DNA of 46,065 nucleotides from Terramyces sp. JEL0728 (GCA_027603945.1 JADIIU010000103.1:1-46065); one strand, 5' to 3'; shown: positions 1 to 11,033, counted from the first letter of the stretch. Program-made: numbers and translations. The notes: a model not told the origin generated them from the sequence alone.

Positions 1-557
1 TGAGAATTAGATGTATTAGCATGATCGGGAGATTGCGACTCTTGTGGAGGGCATACCAGCGTTAGGTTACTAAAGGAAAATATTTGGTTCCAAGGCTGCA
101 AGCTTTCTATGCTGATTCCAATCAATTTTGGGAGTACGTCCTTTGGAATCGCAACTGTTATTGCATTCGACTGCCAAGCATTCATGGTAGAATTTACATT
201 TACGTAGTTGTTGGTCTTGTTTGCTTTGCAGTTGGTTCCTGTCAATAAATCTAATCCCTGCGCAGTTTGGAAATTGATTGAAAACGAAGCTCCAGGCGGT
301 GGAACTACTAGTAGCGAAAATGTAGTGTAGTTGTTGAGGGAATTGATTGGGCAGTAACCGGCTTCATAGTAATAAGAGTTTTGGTTGAGTGCTACCACAG
401 AAATCGAATGGTTTTGTACATTTGGGGTCAGCAGTGACATTGTGGAATCATCACCAGCTGTCCCGCCTATTAGATTCCTGGGATAATTTTGATAGTCGTC
501 CAATAGTAATGAATTGAAGCAGACACTGAAAACCAAGTCTATTAGCAAGAACAGCAT
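1..557 (-). CDS. Secreted beta-sandwich surface protein, paralog 1 (3' end off window)
   Basis: An open frame starts at an ATG on the minus strand at 557 and runs off the left edge without a stop, so the C-terminus is missing. The first ~14 residues are hydrophobic (MLFLLIDLVFSVC), consistent with a signal peptide. The body follows the same pattern as the next gene upstream: an S.YYYE.GYC segment, a long beta-rich stretch, NNYVN.N.T, SIESLQPW and TL.C. This resembles the jelly-roll or carbohydrate-binding-like domain common in fungal GPI-anchored proteins (family recollection, not a search). Several NxT/NxS sites suggest glycosylation. No intron is visible. The specific function is unknown; a cell-surface role is inferred from the signal peptide and paralogy. 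Confidence 0.7.
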   Translation of the reverse strand, partial: MLFLLIDLVFSVCFNSLLLDDYQNYPRNLIGGTAGDDSTMSLLTPNVQNHSISVVALNQNSYYYEAGYCPINSLNNYTTFSLLVVPPPGASFSINFQTAQGLDLLTGTNCKANKTNNYVNVNSTMNAWQSNAITVAIPKDVLPKLIGISIESLQPWNQIFSFSNLTLVCPPQESQSPDHANTSNS

Positions 558-734
558 TCTAATTTAGGCAAGTTTTTGTGCGACATATTTCAAACGACTT
601 CCTTTTGGACAACTAGAACAGTGCCAAGATTAATTGGTTATGATCACCACTGTGCTACTCAAAGGCTTTTGATTGCTAACGGGCTGCCTTACATCTTCAA
701 CATGAACGAAAATAGAGAAAACAAATCTTTATTA

Positions 735-1334
735 TTAGTATGCAAAAACTGTAGCAAGTAAAAGGAATGGGATTAAAGCAAAGTCAATTCTATCAGCAGA
801 GTTACGTCCAGGAGTTCCAGTGGCAGCAGTAGCTGGGCTGCTGCATTGTAAAGTCATAGCTGTGAAAGAAACAGCAGATTGATATGGTTGCAAGTTTTCA
901 ATAGTAACAGCGACAAGGTTAGAGTCCACAGCAGATGGGAGAGCAAAAGAAATAGTATTCACTTGGTTTGGAATGAGTGTGGCATTAGTATTAACGTAGT
1001 TGTTGGTACGCATTCCGTCGCAGGATGCTGAAGTCTTGAAATTAATAAAGAATGAAGTGTTTGCAGCAGTTGGGACAACACCCATGGTGAAATAGGTGTA
1101 GGTTTGGTTTAATGAGCAGAATCCACTTTCGAAATAATATGATCCGGACCCGATGCCCACAAGCGTCAGTGAGGAATTTGCAGGAGTTGCAGTCATGGTA
1201 GACATTGTATTGTCAGAGGACGAATGTCCCCCGACGCTATTAGAAGTAGGGAAATTTTGAAAGTTGTTGATAACTTGAGGCGTGGTACAAGTTGCAAGGA
1301 CGGCGGGAAGAACAGAGAGCACTGCAGCGATCAT
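735..1334 (-). CDS. Secreted, probably GPI-anchored beta-sandwich protein, paralog 2
   Basis: Intronless 199-residue protein. It has an N-terminal signal peptide (MIAAVLSVLPAVLA) and a C-terminal hydrophobic tail (FALIPFLLLATVFAY) preceded by a small-residue, Ser/Asn-rich stretch, the classic layout of a GPI-anchor signal. The central domain shares YYFESGFC, the NNYVN.N.T motif, ENLQP and a final TL.C with the neighbouring gene at 1-557, so the two are tandem duplicates on the same strand. Paired cysteines and NxS/NxT sites fit an extracellular glycoprotein. The fold looks like the beta-sandwich seen in many fungal surface proteins. The ligand or enzymatic role cannot be told. It is 177 bp downstream-to-upstream from its paralog. 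Confidence 0.75.
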   Translation of the reverse strand: MIAAVLSVLPAVLATCTTPQVINNFQNFPTSNSVGGHSSSDNTMSTMTATPANSSLTLVGIGSGSYYFESGFCSLNQTYTYFTMGVVPTAANTSFFINFKTSASCDGMRTNNYVNTNATLIPNQVNTISFALPSAVDSNLVAVTIENLQPYQSAVSFTAMTLQCSSPATAATGTPGRNSADRIDFALIPFLLLATVFAY

Positions 1335-1631
1335 TGTAGTTTAAAGTTCGGTTAAAGTTTTTTTGCATGCTCCTTGAAGGTCACTTCCTTTTCGGGAACC
1401 TATAAGCTTTAGATTTGGATGAAAGGATGGATTCCCAATCAGCAAATCCAGCACAAGCGAAAAAAGCTTTGCACGTACCACAGCTTGCCCACGGACCCAG
1501 ATATTTTGTATCTGAGCAATGCTGGGACAAGTAGTGAAGATTGAATTCGGTGTTCTGAAACATGAGATGAAACAAAAATTGCACAAAATAAAACTGCTTA
1601 TCGAGCCTTGCTAATATCGAGAATACATAAT
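1335..1631. other. Intergenic stretch with small unresolved reading frames
   Basis: About 300 bp between the GPI-type gene and ISCA2. A 60-codon ATG frame on the minus strand (1381-1563) encodes a Cys-containing peptide with CGTCKAFFAC. A plus-strand ATG frame from 1427 has a C-terminal QCWDK. Neither continues into a recognisable family by splicing with the ~20-nt intron type seen elsewhere, so I do not call a gene. It may be promoter and 3' UTR sequence only. Confidence 0.3.
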
Positions 1632-2064
1632 TTATTTAATATTGAAGGAAATCTTACACCCGCACGACGATTCCGCATTAGGATTATCAACAATTTGGAA
1701 ACTGGATCCAATCAACTCCTCCAAATAATCCACCTATATTAACGATGATTACTGTAGATCCTTTGAGCATGTTTAGTGTCACTTCATCCACAACCACTCT
1801 GCTCTCTCCATTCTGAAAAAGGCTGCGTTAATTACTCAGTTACATGTCCTCATCTTCAACACTATCTGTTAAATCTAGTTTGTATTGAAATCCATGGCAT
1901 CCTCCTGCATCAATTTGCACTCTTAAATAATCGCTGTTTTTTACTGTTTTTTTCAGTTGCTGCAGTCGGCTTGCTGCCCTGTCTGATATTTTCAAATCCA
2001 TAGGATTTCCGTTTGTTATTAGTCTCCTCTGCAATTGCATTATCCTGTTAATTCTTGGAAACAT
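1632..2064 (-). CDS. ISA2: Mitochondrial iron-sulfur assembly protein ISCA2/Isa2
   Basis: A-type carrier for [4Fe-4S] cluster maturation in mitochondria. Splicing two tiny introns (1823-1843, 21 nt; 1734-1752, 19 nt) gives 130 residues. The three cluster-ligand cysteines are present: GGCHGFQY in the middle and CGC near the C-terminus. GGC.GFQY (rather than GC.GLSY) places it with ISCA2/Isa2 instead of ISCA1. The downstream V.DE...[17 protein letters not shown] segment is continuous only if both introns are removed; the second falls inside GST/VDY. The Arg-rich N-terminus ([15 protein letters not shown]) fits a mitochondrial presequence. Start chosen at the first ATG. AATAAA overlaps the stop codon. 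Confidence 0.93.
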
Positions 2065-2108
2065 TACGATTGCCAAAAAACAAAATTTTTGGACCCAGCC
2101 GTTTTATT

Positions 2109-3030
2109 CTAAATTCTCTTCAAATAATTTGAAGGAGCAATACCAGTGGTAAAAGTCCCGTCATATTCTACCTTGATTACTTGCCACCACTTCCCTTTGG
2201 AATCAATGACTTCTAAAATTTCTCCTTTTTTCATTGAAATTTCATTTGGATCGGATGGGTTGGCATTATCTACTGTTAACGAGCTCCTTACAGGTATACA
2301 TTGCTTCGGCTTTGAATTCTACTACAGCGTCTTCGTGTCTAACTACAGAATTTCTAGTGTTTGGAATTACAGAGAATCTTGGGCTGGTCTGTGCAACTGG
2401 CGAGGGTGTTCTTGCATTCATTTGGAACCTTGGTTCATCTGGGGTAGGAGTGCTAGTTGCCTGGAACCCTGGTTCATCCGGGGATGTTCTATTTGCCATT
2501 TCGATATCCTTTTCTTTTGGAACATATGGTGCATCACGGTTTAATGCGTTGTTGTTTTTCGCTTCATTCGAGAATGGATTATTTACTTGAGGTAATTTAA
2601 AGTCTCCAAACCCACCAGTCAAGGAAAATATTGGATCTTCCTCAGAACCAAAACAGAAAAACAGGTAAATCGCTGGGAACACAACTATAATCAATCCGAA
2701 TGCACGAACTATGCTTCCAGATCGAACTGCACCGCTGAATGATGTGCTTCGAATTGCAGCGTCTAAATCAATTGGGAGTATTCCAAAAATGATGGTGGAC
2801 ATTCCTAAAAGTGCCCCTTTGTGATTCTTTACTTGTTCTGTATAGGTGTAATATGCAGTTACTCCAACAAAGAAGGAGTAAAATAGAAACAAGTACCATG
2901 AGAGGCCAAGCGGGTTAGGGATGTCAGAAACAATTGCTGCCTGAGCTACAATTAGCCCAACAAAGTCGAAAAACAATCCAATTGCGATTAACCCTAACAC
3001 TGCGAACGTCTTTACATTAGTCTGGTCCAT
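2109..3030 (-). CDS. SHO1: SHO1-like osmosensor, paralog A (4 TM + SH3)
   Basis: 299 residues with one 22-nt intron (2270-2291). Four hydrophobic helices occupy roughly residues 8-130 and are separated by very short loops, as in fungal Sho1, the membrane adaptor of the HOG osmostress MAPK pathway. A Pro/Ser/Thr-rich linker with repeated PDEP follows, then a C-terminal SH3 domain ([27 protein letters not shown]). Sho1 SH3 domains bind the Pro-rich motif of the MAPKK Pbs2; that partner is not in this window. The intron lies inside the SH3 at MYT/YNA, a position not shared by the other three copies. It is the last of four tandem minus-strand copies. The stop is directly followed by AATAAA. Confidence 0.88.
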
Positions 3031-3256
3031 TTCTCTTTTCTAATTCGTAAAGAAAATCCACTCGCTCTGTTTACTCATTTGGAATCGTGGCGCCTTGGAG
3101 TTTTTAGTCCCCGAGTTGATTCATCCAGCCCATCCGAATACTGAAAGACGATAGAGATTTCTAAGGTATGCCCAAGTGTATGCATGCATGCGGTTGGTAT
3201 TAACGCTCTTACTTTAAATGTTTTGAAAGCCACGTTGTAAGCAATAAACAATTTAT

Positions 3257-4282
3257 TCAAAGAGGGGTGAGATAATTAGATGGGGCGATCCCAGTAGTAA
3301 ACGAACCATCTGGTTCAGTCTTAACAACTTGCCACCTAGATTAATTCAGATTACCACTTCCCAACGCTATCTACAACATCCATAATATCACCTTTTTGCA
3401 ATGAGACTTGGTATGGGTTGCCAGGTTCAGGAGTAAATGCGTAGCGAGAACTTGCTTTGAATTGTGGGCGGATTGTACTGTTTCGAAGTATTGGGGATGG
3501 AAGAACAGTAAGATCTTGCGGTGGGAGAACTGGAGGAGATAACTGCGGTTCGTTGATTGGGATTGATACAGCTTCAGTAGGTGGTGGAGGTAAATCCATG
3601 TCTCTTGGTAGTTGCTCGTGTTGATTTTGGCGATTTGGGCTAGTTGGGGGTGTATATTCCTGTTCAGGGCTATGAGTATACTCTCGTTTTGACGAGTAGT
3701 GTTGCTGAGAACGCTCAAAGGCAGATCTTCTTTGGTCAGCGCTTTGTCTTTCATCTGGCTCTTGGTTTTCATAATGTTCGGGTTGCGGTTTAGTACACAT
3801 TTCGCCAATGATGGGAACACGAAAAGTATTAAAGTAGCTGTTTTCGTCAGAGCCAAAGACAGCGAGAATAAGGAACTTGTTAGAAACAGCGTACCAATGC
3901 TACTGCCATAATGATCAGTCCAGCTACTTTGACAGGATTGACATTTGAAAGAGAGTTGCTGACATCTACTTGCATATGAAGGGCGGTATCAATATCGAAC
4001 GGAATGTAAGCCAACGAAAGTACAGTTGTACCAAGCAACAGCATGCGATAAGTCTTGACAGTGTCCGTGAACACAGTGCAATTGAACAAGATAATCAAAA
4101 AGAGATAAACAAACAAAAAGTACCATTGGAGCCCAATTGGATTGATTCGGCGGTATTGGATATCAGACTGTTCAAGCGCAATCCCAACCAAGTCCAAAAT
4201 CCATCCAATCTGCGTTAATTTCCCTTACTTCAACGAATGCCAACCCAAAGTAAAGCCTAGGAGATTTGAAGTTGTTGTCCAT
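3257..4282 (-). CDS. SHO1: SHO1-like osmosensor, paralog B
   Basis: 322 residues after removing three 19-nt introns (4210-4228, 3876-3894, 3336-3354). Spliced exon 1 reads into GWILDLVGIALEQSD, matching the first TM helix of the other copies. Intron 2 falls in TM4 just before FLILAVFGSDENS, and intron 3 splits the SH3 tryptophan pair (GKW/WQVV) in phase 2. The linker is long and rich in Gln, Pro and Glu (QPEHYENQEPDE and a PPPPTE stretch). The SH3 ends [13 protein letters not shown]. Without these introns the frame breaks three times. The TGA stop overlaps AATAAA. Only 88 bp separate it from the start side of paralog C's 3' end. Confidence 0.87.
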
Positions 4283-4370
4283 GAAAGAAAGTGGAAGTAT
4301 CCAACGAATTTAAAGCGCATTGCGAGACACAGCATTGCATAAACAAAACATGGAATTTATTACGGGAAAT

Positions 4371-5200
4371 TTAAATCTTTTCCATATAGTTGGAAGGAGC
4401 AATACCAGTTGTGAATGTACCATCAGCTTCAGTTTTGACAACTTGCCACCTATGATTAAATAGCGCTTACCATCTGCCTTCGCTGTCAATTATTTCCAAA
4501 ACCTCGCCTGCTTGGAAAGATATTTCATTTGGATCTGATTGGCTGGCTTTGTAAGAATAAAGTGCCTTTGCTTTAAATTTCGTTATCAAGCTTTCGTGTT
4601 TAATCACACTGTTTCTAGCGACTGGTGTAGGGATTACGATTAGTTCGGAAGGAGGAACACTTGGAGCTTCTGGTTCAACTCTTTCAATGACAACTGCAAT
4701 TGTATCTTTTGCTTGCGCATTGTTGACTTTTGGAGCTGGTATAAACCCAAGATCGAATGTATTAACAAAGCTATTTTCTTCCGATCCCAACATAGCCGCG
4801 ATTGCAATCTAACTAAGCAAAAAGTTACCATTGGGAAAACCATGATGATTAGCCCTGCAATTCTTGTGCTGCTCCCGCCTGCCAAATTGGAAGCTGGAGC
4901 CAAATATGCAACATTGATTGCATTGTCAATATCAAATGGAAGAAAAGCCAAGGTCAAGGTGTTGAGATTTACAAGCAGGCCTTTGTAGGTTTTCAGCGAA
5001 TCTGTGTATATCGTAAGTGTAAGTAGGATGATGAATGCCAAATATGCAAACAAAAAGTACCATTGTAAGCCTAGTGGGTTGTATTTTGAATAGGAAAGGT
5101 CAGATTGTGCAACGGCCACACCGATGAAATCCAGCAACCATCCAAGTTCAGCTACGAATAAAGCTAGAAATAGCCTAGGTGCCTTTTGAAAAGTTTCCAT
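4371..5200 (-). CDS. SHO1: SHO1-like osmosensor, paralog C
   Basis: 262 residues with two introns: 4809-4828 (20 nt) in TM4 and 4450-4470 (21 nt) splitting the SH3 WW pair. Both sit at exactly the positions used in paralog B. It has four TM helices (residues ~10-125), a shorter acidic linker, and an SH3 with ALYSYKAS.SDPNEISF and GIAPSNYMEKI. The ATG at 5200 was chosen because the residues after it (METFQKAPRLFLALFVAELGW) align with the N-termini of copies B and D. Probable plasma-membrane osmosensor or MAPK adaptor, by family. Confidence 0.87.
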
Positions 5201-5446
5201 CAAATCTTTGACCGTCAGTTTCGACTTTTATACATCCCTTTGGTGTGCGCCTCTATTGAAATTTTGACAGGAGAGGAATTGCAGTGGGAAACCAAAGGAA
5301 TCCCAAAAGTAGGAAATATTTGGATCGGTATTCAAAGAAATATTAATCTTCCTGATGAAATAACAGTCATTTACAAGTTTATTCTACTTTTTTAAAATTG
5401 AGGCTCATCCACGGCGTCATTGTTGTCTCATCTGCGATCATCGTGA

Positions 5447-6345
5447 TTAAGCTTCAACCTTTTGCAAGTAATTCGAAGGAGCAATACCAACAGTGAATGT
5501 TCCGTCTTTTTCAAGTTTGACAATCTGCCACCATTTTCCTGAACTTTCCACAATTTCGAATATTTCATTTTCATCAAAGGATACTTCATGGGGATCATCT
5601 TCATTAGCAGTGTACGAATACAATGCTTTGGCCTTGAACTCAATTACCATATCTTCATCCCGGATCTTGCTGTTTCTGACATTTGCGTATCTCCTTCGGG
5701 GTATGGTTGATACCTGGGAATTGGCCTTGTTCAGAGTGTCAACTGTAGTTGAATTCAAGGTAGCATCCGGAATATTCACTTTGATTTCCGAATACATTGT
5801 GTCGTTAAGCTTTTCCACCGGAATTTTTGGCAACTCGGGGGATGGCGGACTGATTACAGATGCAACCTTTTCACGCCGTTGGATTTCAAAGTTTGGAATG
5901 ATATCTGTATGTACAAACGACTTTTCTCCAGACCCTAGCAAAATAAATACGGCTATAAGAGGAAAGACAAGGATGACCAGTGCAGCAGCACGAATTCCGT
6001 TGCCGGCAGCAGTAGCGTTGTCATGCGAAGTTGAACCTTGCAAGGATCCATTTAAATCGAATGGCAGGAACGTCAAAGCCAATGTCGTGACTTGAGTCAA
6101 CAGTGCCTTGTATGTTGCAAACGTCTTGAAATAAATAGTAGAACCAAGAAGTAAGGCCCACAACAAATAAACAAAGAAAAAGTACCAACCTAAGCCTAGA
6201 GGGTTGACTTTTTCAAATGGTAGTGCAGACTGAGCAATGCAGATCCCAAGAAAGTTTAGCAAAGTCGCAATCTAGGTTAGAGGTGATATACGAGAGACAC
6301 GGCAATACAGATAGAATATTTTGGTTGTTCTTTAAACAGGTCCAT
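5447..6345 (-). CDS. SHO1: SHO1-like osmosensor, paralog D
   Basis: 292 residues with one 20-nt intron (6272-6291) that joins AVSL to IATLLNFLGICIAQSA in the first TM helix. This is the same position as the first intron of paralog B. TM4 and the SH3 WW pair have no intron here. The C-terminal SH3 is complete ([36 protein letters not shown]). The linker has PPSPELPKIP and an RRRYANVRNSK basic patch before the SH3. It is first in transcription order of the four-gene array and divergent from mevalonate kinase across 370 bp. Confidence 0.87.
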
Positions 6346-6715
6346 TGAGCTTACAAGTTTTCTGCTAGCTTTATATTCTTCCATTAGGCTTGTTGGTCAG
6401 GGATTTGCCGGAACAGATATCTGATTAATCAAAATGCTGGGGTGGTTGATTGAAAATAGTGAATCAGGCACACTTCACACCCCACTGCAATTTGATTACC
6501 TGATTGTCTCTTATGGTCTTTGGGTTAATTGAATTTGCAGTACACTATGGATCCCGCTACCAGAGCCCACCTTGTAACCTGGGATTCTTACGTCATTGTA
6601 CTGCAGTTCCAAAATAAAGAAATGGGAATCTGTATGCTGAGATAGCCCACTCCAAATGGGTGCTGAACTTTTATTTATATCCCCATAAGTTTGTGGGGAA
6701 TTAAAGTTTAATTAA
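6346..6715. promoter_or_regulatory. Divergent intergenic region between SHO1-D and mevalonate kinase
   Basis: One of the few long gaps (370 bp). It holds several TGGGAT/GGGAATC-type motifs (around 6584 and 6630), a TATTTATAT tract just upstream of the kinase start, and a 6-bp inverted repeat TCCCCA/TGGGGA (6680-6685 and 6694-6699). It has no credible reading frame. It presumably contains both promoters; the motifs are seen, their function is inferred. Confidence 0.45.
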
Positions 6716-7827
6716 ATGGTAACTAATCACGAAAATTATGTAATTTCAGCACCTGGAAAAGTGATTTTATTTGGAGAGCATGCAGTCGTCTATAACCAAA
6801 AATGCATAGCTACAAGTCTGGATAAACGAACTTTTTGTGAAGCCAAACTGTCCCAACACATTATATTGAACTGTCCCGATATCAGCTTGTACTACAACAG
6901 CACTATCCAAACTGAATCAAATAATGCCCTCTTGGCATTTTTGAAGATGGCAGAGCTGACAGAGATAGATGGATGCGAAATTACAATTAGATCAGAAATT
7001 CCTGTTGGTGCTGGATTGGGATCATCAGCTTCGTTCTGTGTTTGTATAGCAGCAGGATTGTTATTGCTTAAAGGCGATATATCTCTTGATTTTAAAGAAA
7101 AGGACTTGAAGATGATCAATGAATTGGCTTTTGAAGGAGAGCGAGTGCTGCATGGATCGCCTAGCGGAGTCGATAACACTATCGCAACATATGGAGGAGC
7201 AAAAATATATCAAAAGAATTGTCCTTTGGAAGATTTAAAAGGATTCAAGGAGCTAGATATCCTATTGACAGACTCTAGAGTAGAAAAAAATACAAAAAGA
7301 CAGGTAGAGATGTTTGGACAGCGCAATAGGAACGTAATCCTCGATTAATAACAGTTTCCAGATATAATGGGCCACGTTATTCATGCGATTGGATCGATAT
7401 CTGAATCTTGCGCAGAGTTATTCTCAAATACCAGCAAAGCCGAACAGATATATTCTGACCTTGCAGTAAAACTAGTTAATACAGGTCTTGGTCAACATGA
7501 ACCAGCAGTTGCTTGTCTGTGCTGGCATGAGCCATCCTGTAATTGACACGCTATGTGCTACTTCTGCCAGATACGGGTTAACGACCAAGCTGACTGGTGC
7601 TGGTGGCGGAGGATGCTGTCTTACTTTAATTGATAAAGGTATTGGTGCTAATGCTAGATGCGAGTCAAGAAAAGATCAACGGCTTGCTGAACGCCTTTAC
7701 CAACTTGCAGGTAGACTCGTTCTACACAAAAGTAGGTGTTACTGGTGTTCAAGCGATTAAATCAGATTGTGCTGTGAAAATTACGGAAGCAGAGTTTGCG
7801 GATCTAAGGAATTTATTTTTGAAATGA
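6716..7827 (+). CDS. MVK: Mevalonate kinase
   Basis: Phosphorylates mevalonate in isoprenoid/sterol synthesis (GHMP kinase family). 350 residues after removing introns 7334-7354 (21 nt), 7466-7484 (19 nt) and 7639-7657 (19 nt). Motifs in order: APGKVILFGEHAVVY (12-26), PVGAGLGSSAS (96-106, phosphate-binding loop), HGSPSGVDNTIATYGG, DMNQ-like NMNQQLL after intron 2, and LTGAGGGGC near the C-terminus. Each intron restores family continuity: RNRN/FPDI, DLA/VLVNMNQ and LIDK/DASQEK. Length is typical of short fungal or archaeal forms. Its 3' end lies only 12 bp from the convergent ISWI stop codon. Confidence 0.95.
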
Positions 7828-7839
7828 ATTTTATTAAAT

Positions 7840-10800
7840 TTACTTCTTTTTCTTGGAAATTGCTTTAACATCTTCAATTAGCACTGCCTTTCTCTTTCTT
7901 CCGTCAGTTGTATCTACGCCAAATTCTTTTTCAATCAGCATGACCAATGTAGCACAACGTCTCTGGATTTCAATAGCATTGCGAGATTTGAAATACCAGT
8001 CAAACCGGAACAGCGGGGATTTCTTGATTTCAGCCCTAATTCGTTCGTAAATTTCGTCAGTTCCGTAACCAAACTTGTGCAGCATTACAAACTAGTATTA
8101 GTTGATATATACCAAGAATCTATCTTCTTCTTCTGTGTACATCTTACCCTTATTCTGCCCATAATTGAACTTGATTTGTTGCAAAGGTACTCTGTACAGC
8201 GCAATTTTTTGTGCAATAGCATTGTTGGTTTCGGTAATACGCTGTAAACGAGTTTCAGCTCTTTCAATGTTTTGCAGTATTTTTTCGTGATCAGCCAGTT
8301 CTGTAAATCTCTTCCAGAAGACTTCAGAATACTGCTTGACTTCTTCGGGAGTCTTTCCTTCCACTTCATCCGTAATAGCTTCAATATTGTATCTGCCATG
8401 CTTTTCCTGCGCTTTAAGGAAATTGCTAAAGTCGCGCTTGTTCCAGTTTTCAAACCCTTGAGTAGAGAGCAACTCTTTTTCTGCAAGTTCCGCTTCAGTC
8501 AAAGGTTCAGCTGCAATTAGCCTATCAATTACCTTTGTCAATCAATTCTTGCTCTTGAGTCAGCCATTCAGTGTAATTTTCAACAGGGCAGTCATTGATG
8601 GTTAAAACAACACTGTTTTGCTTCCAGAAATGATATTTTTCTTTTTCTTGCAGTTCGTTGAGTCTTGGAGAATAGAACTGATGTTCATAACTAGAATTAA
8701 TACCATGTTACATAATAACTCCCTTAGGTTTTGGAAGGCGATCTTTACGAAGATGAGGTGGCAAAAGACCACCACCACGACTAAAGTTGAGCGAATCATA
8801 ATTTGACTTTCTTTCTCTTTTCGAAGGTCCAATCCAATTGATACCCTTCCCCTTCTTTTGTCCAAAATCGTGGCCTTCCCACTGATAAGTATTGGCTTCG
8901 GAAGTGAACTGTTGGAGATCGTCCAAACCCATATCCTTGTACTTTTCTTCTAATTTTTGTGTTTTCATTTCAGATCGAGTAAGAATTTCTTCAATATCAT
9001 CTGTGTCGATAGTACTGTCAATAGATTGGAAAATACTATCGGCGCCATATTGGATCATTGACACCAAATCGTCCTTGCTTTGCTGGGCGGTCTTGGCAGT
9101 GTGTCTTCCTTGCTGAATAACCAATTGATCCAATCTCAACTTTTGGGTAGCACGATCGATAACCTTTTCTTCAATAGCGTTCTAAATTAATTTAAAATCA
9201 CTTCAGTGATAAATCTGAAAATAACCACTTGCTTCTTTTGTCCGATTCTATGGGCACGATCTTCAGCTTGAAGATCGACTTGAGGATTCCAATCATTGTC
9301 ATACATAATGACAGTGTCAGCAGTGGCAAGATTGATACCTAAACCGCCAGCACGAGTTGTCAATAGGAAAATAAACTTTTCACTTCCTTCTCGATTGAAC
9401 TCATCAATGGATGATATACGATCTTCGTGAGCAGTTTGCCCGTCTAAACGGCAATATTTGAATCCTTTCCAGTTGCAATAATCTTCCAAGATATCAATCA
9501 TTCTAGACATTTGAGAGAAAAGCAAAACTCTTGAACCTTGCGCTTTTAATCTGGCCAGTAGCCTGTCCAAAATAACAAGTTTACCACTGTTGTCCACAAT
9601 ATGCTGGTCGGTGGTGTATGGAGGTCCTTCTTCCGCACCGTCAAACAAATATGGGTGATTACAGCATTTTCTTAATTGCATCACAATGTTTTGGAGTCTC
9701 TTTGAACCTCCAGATCTTTCAACCGCACCTAGCAATAAACTTGAATTTACCATTGACGGCACTAATATCCTTTTCCAATAGCTTTTTGTACCATTTACGT
9801 TGCATAGAAGACATACCCACATACAAGTCAATACGTTTCTTTGGCAAAAGAGATTTCTCGACATCGGATTTAATACGACGGAGCAAGAAATGGCGCAAAA
9901 CCTTGTGCAGTTGAGTAACAACCTTCTCCTGGTTCCCACCTTGGTCCGTGGTGAACCAAGCGTCGAAATCGGCTGCAGAACTGAAGATGTCTGGCAACAA
10001 AAAGTTTAAAAGAGCCCACAATTCATGAAGATCATTTTGCAAAGGAGTCCCAGTAATCAACAAACGATTTCTACAAGGCATAATTCTGACGATCTGTGAT
10101 AGCGCAGAGTTTTCATTCTTGATACGATGAGCTTCATCAATAACAATGTATGCCCATGAAAATTTTTTCAAAGAAGCCTTTTCTATCAAACACATTTCAT
10201 ACGAAGTAACACACACATCCCAGTTGGTGTCAAACATTTTATCCTTGATAATATCAGCCTAAATTAAGCATGCTTTACCCTTTCGTCTTTAGATCCGTGG
10301 AATAATAAAGTCTTCAAAGATGGACACCATCTTTCAAATTCTTTAATCCAGTTGTGCAAAGTTGATTTTGGCACAATAACCAAATGCGGCCCATTAACAC
10401 CTTCAAAATGCTTTAAATATCCCAAGAATGAAATCGTTTGTAAAGTCTTACCAAGCCCCTGAATTTAGGTCATTAGTACCATCTCGTCTGCCAAGATCCC
10501 ATTGATGCCATTTTCATACAAGCTGATCATCCAATTCAAACCTTGAATCTGATAATCTCTGAGTGTCCCGCCCGTGATATCTAAATTAATTTGCAAGCAC
10601 ATTTTGGAGATTCTTCAAATGCAAATGGTGCTTCTTCCTGATCAGCATTTTCCAACATTTCTTCATCTTCTTCCTTTTCCGTCTTTCTAGTACGTCCAGT
10701 TTTGCTTGCCTTTGATATGGCATTATCGATATTAAAATCTGCAAATTGAGACTTGTCTGACGATTTCATTTTTGCCAGATTGATAAAGTGCGCTGAATTA

Positions 10801-11033
10801 GAGCGATCGTACAGAAAATATCCGTTTGTCCCAATAGATATGCATAGCGCTTTTTGGCATCAGTGGCCTTGAGGTTAATTTAAGGTACTTTGTTCCTGTT
10901 CAACTTTGCAGCTTGCTGGCTTAAATTGGTATGCTGGAATTAATTGAGATCGGTACCTTTGAGAACGCAGCTTTCGTATAGTCGGTTGGTTCAGAATAAT
11001 CTTCGTCCTACAATCAGAAAGTTTCAATACCAT
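7840..11033 (-). CDS. ISWI: ISWI-type chromatin-remodelling ATPase
   Basis: Nuclear SNF2-family nucleosome-sliding ATPase, 979 residues from 13 exons. Introns: 11008-11030, 10934-10956, 10868-10888, 10793-10812, 10581-10600, 10459-10479, 10259-10278, 9729-9750, 9182-9201, 8691-8711, 8511-8532, 8092-8112 (20-23 nt; total 254 nt). Domains in order: N-terminal acidic region with [20 protein letters not shown], ATPase with [14 protein letters not shown] and TGTPLQN, helicase-C ([28 protein letters not shown]), then HAND-SANT-SLIDE ([43 protein letters not shown]). The best N-terminus uses an ATG at 11033 followed at once by intron 1, giving MDEDYSEP. Alternative upstream ATGs give no sensible frame. 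Confidence 0.94.

Noticed and set aside
1427..1534. Plus-strand frame ending QCWDK, considered as a small TIM (CWDKC motif)
   Set aside because: The second CX3C motif is absent downstream in any frame or splice form.
1381..1563. 60-codon Cys-containing frame, considered as a mitochondrial carrier or CHCH-type protein
   Set aside because: No motif spacing fits these families and no splice form improves it.
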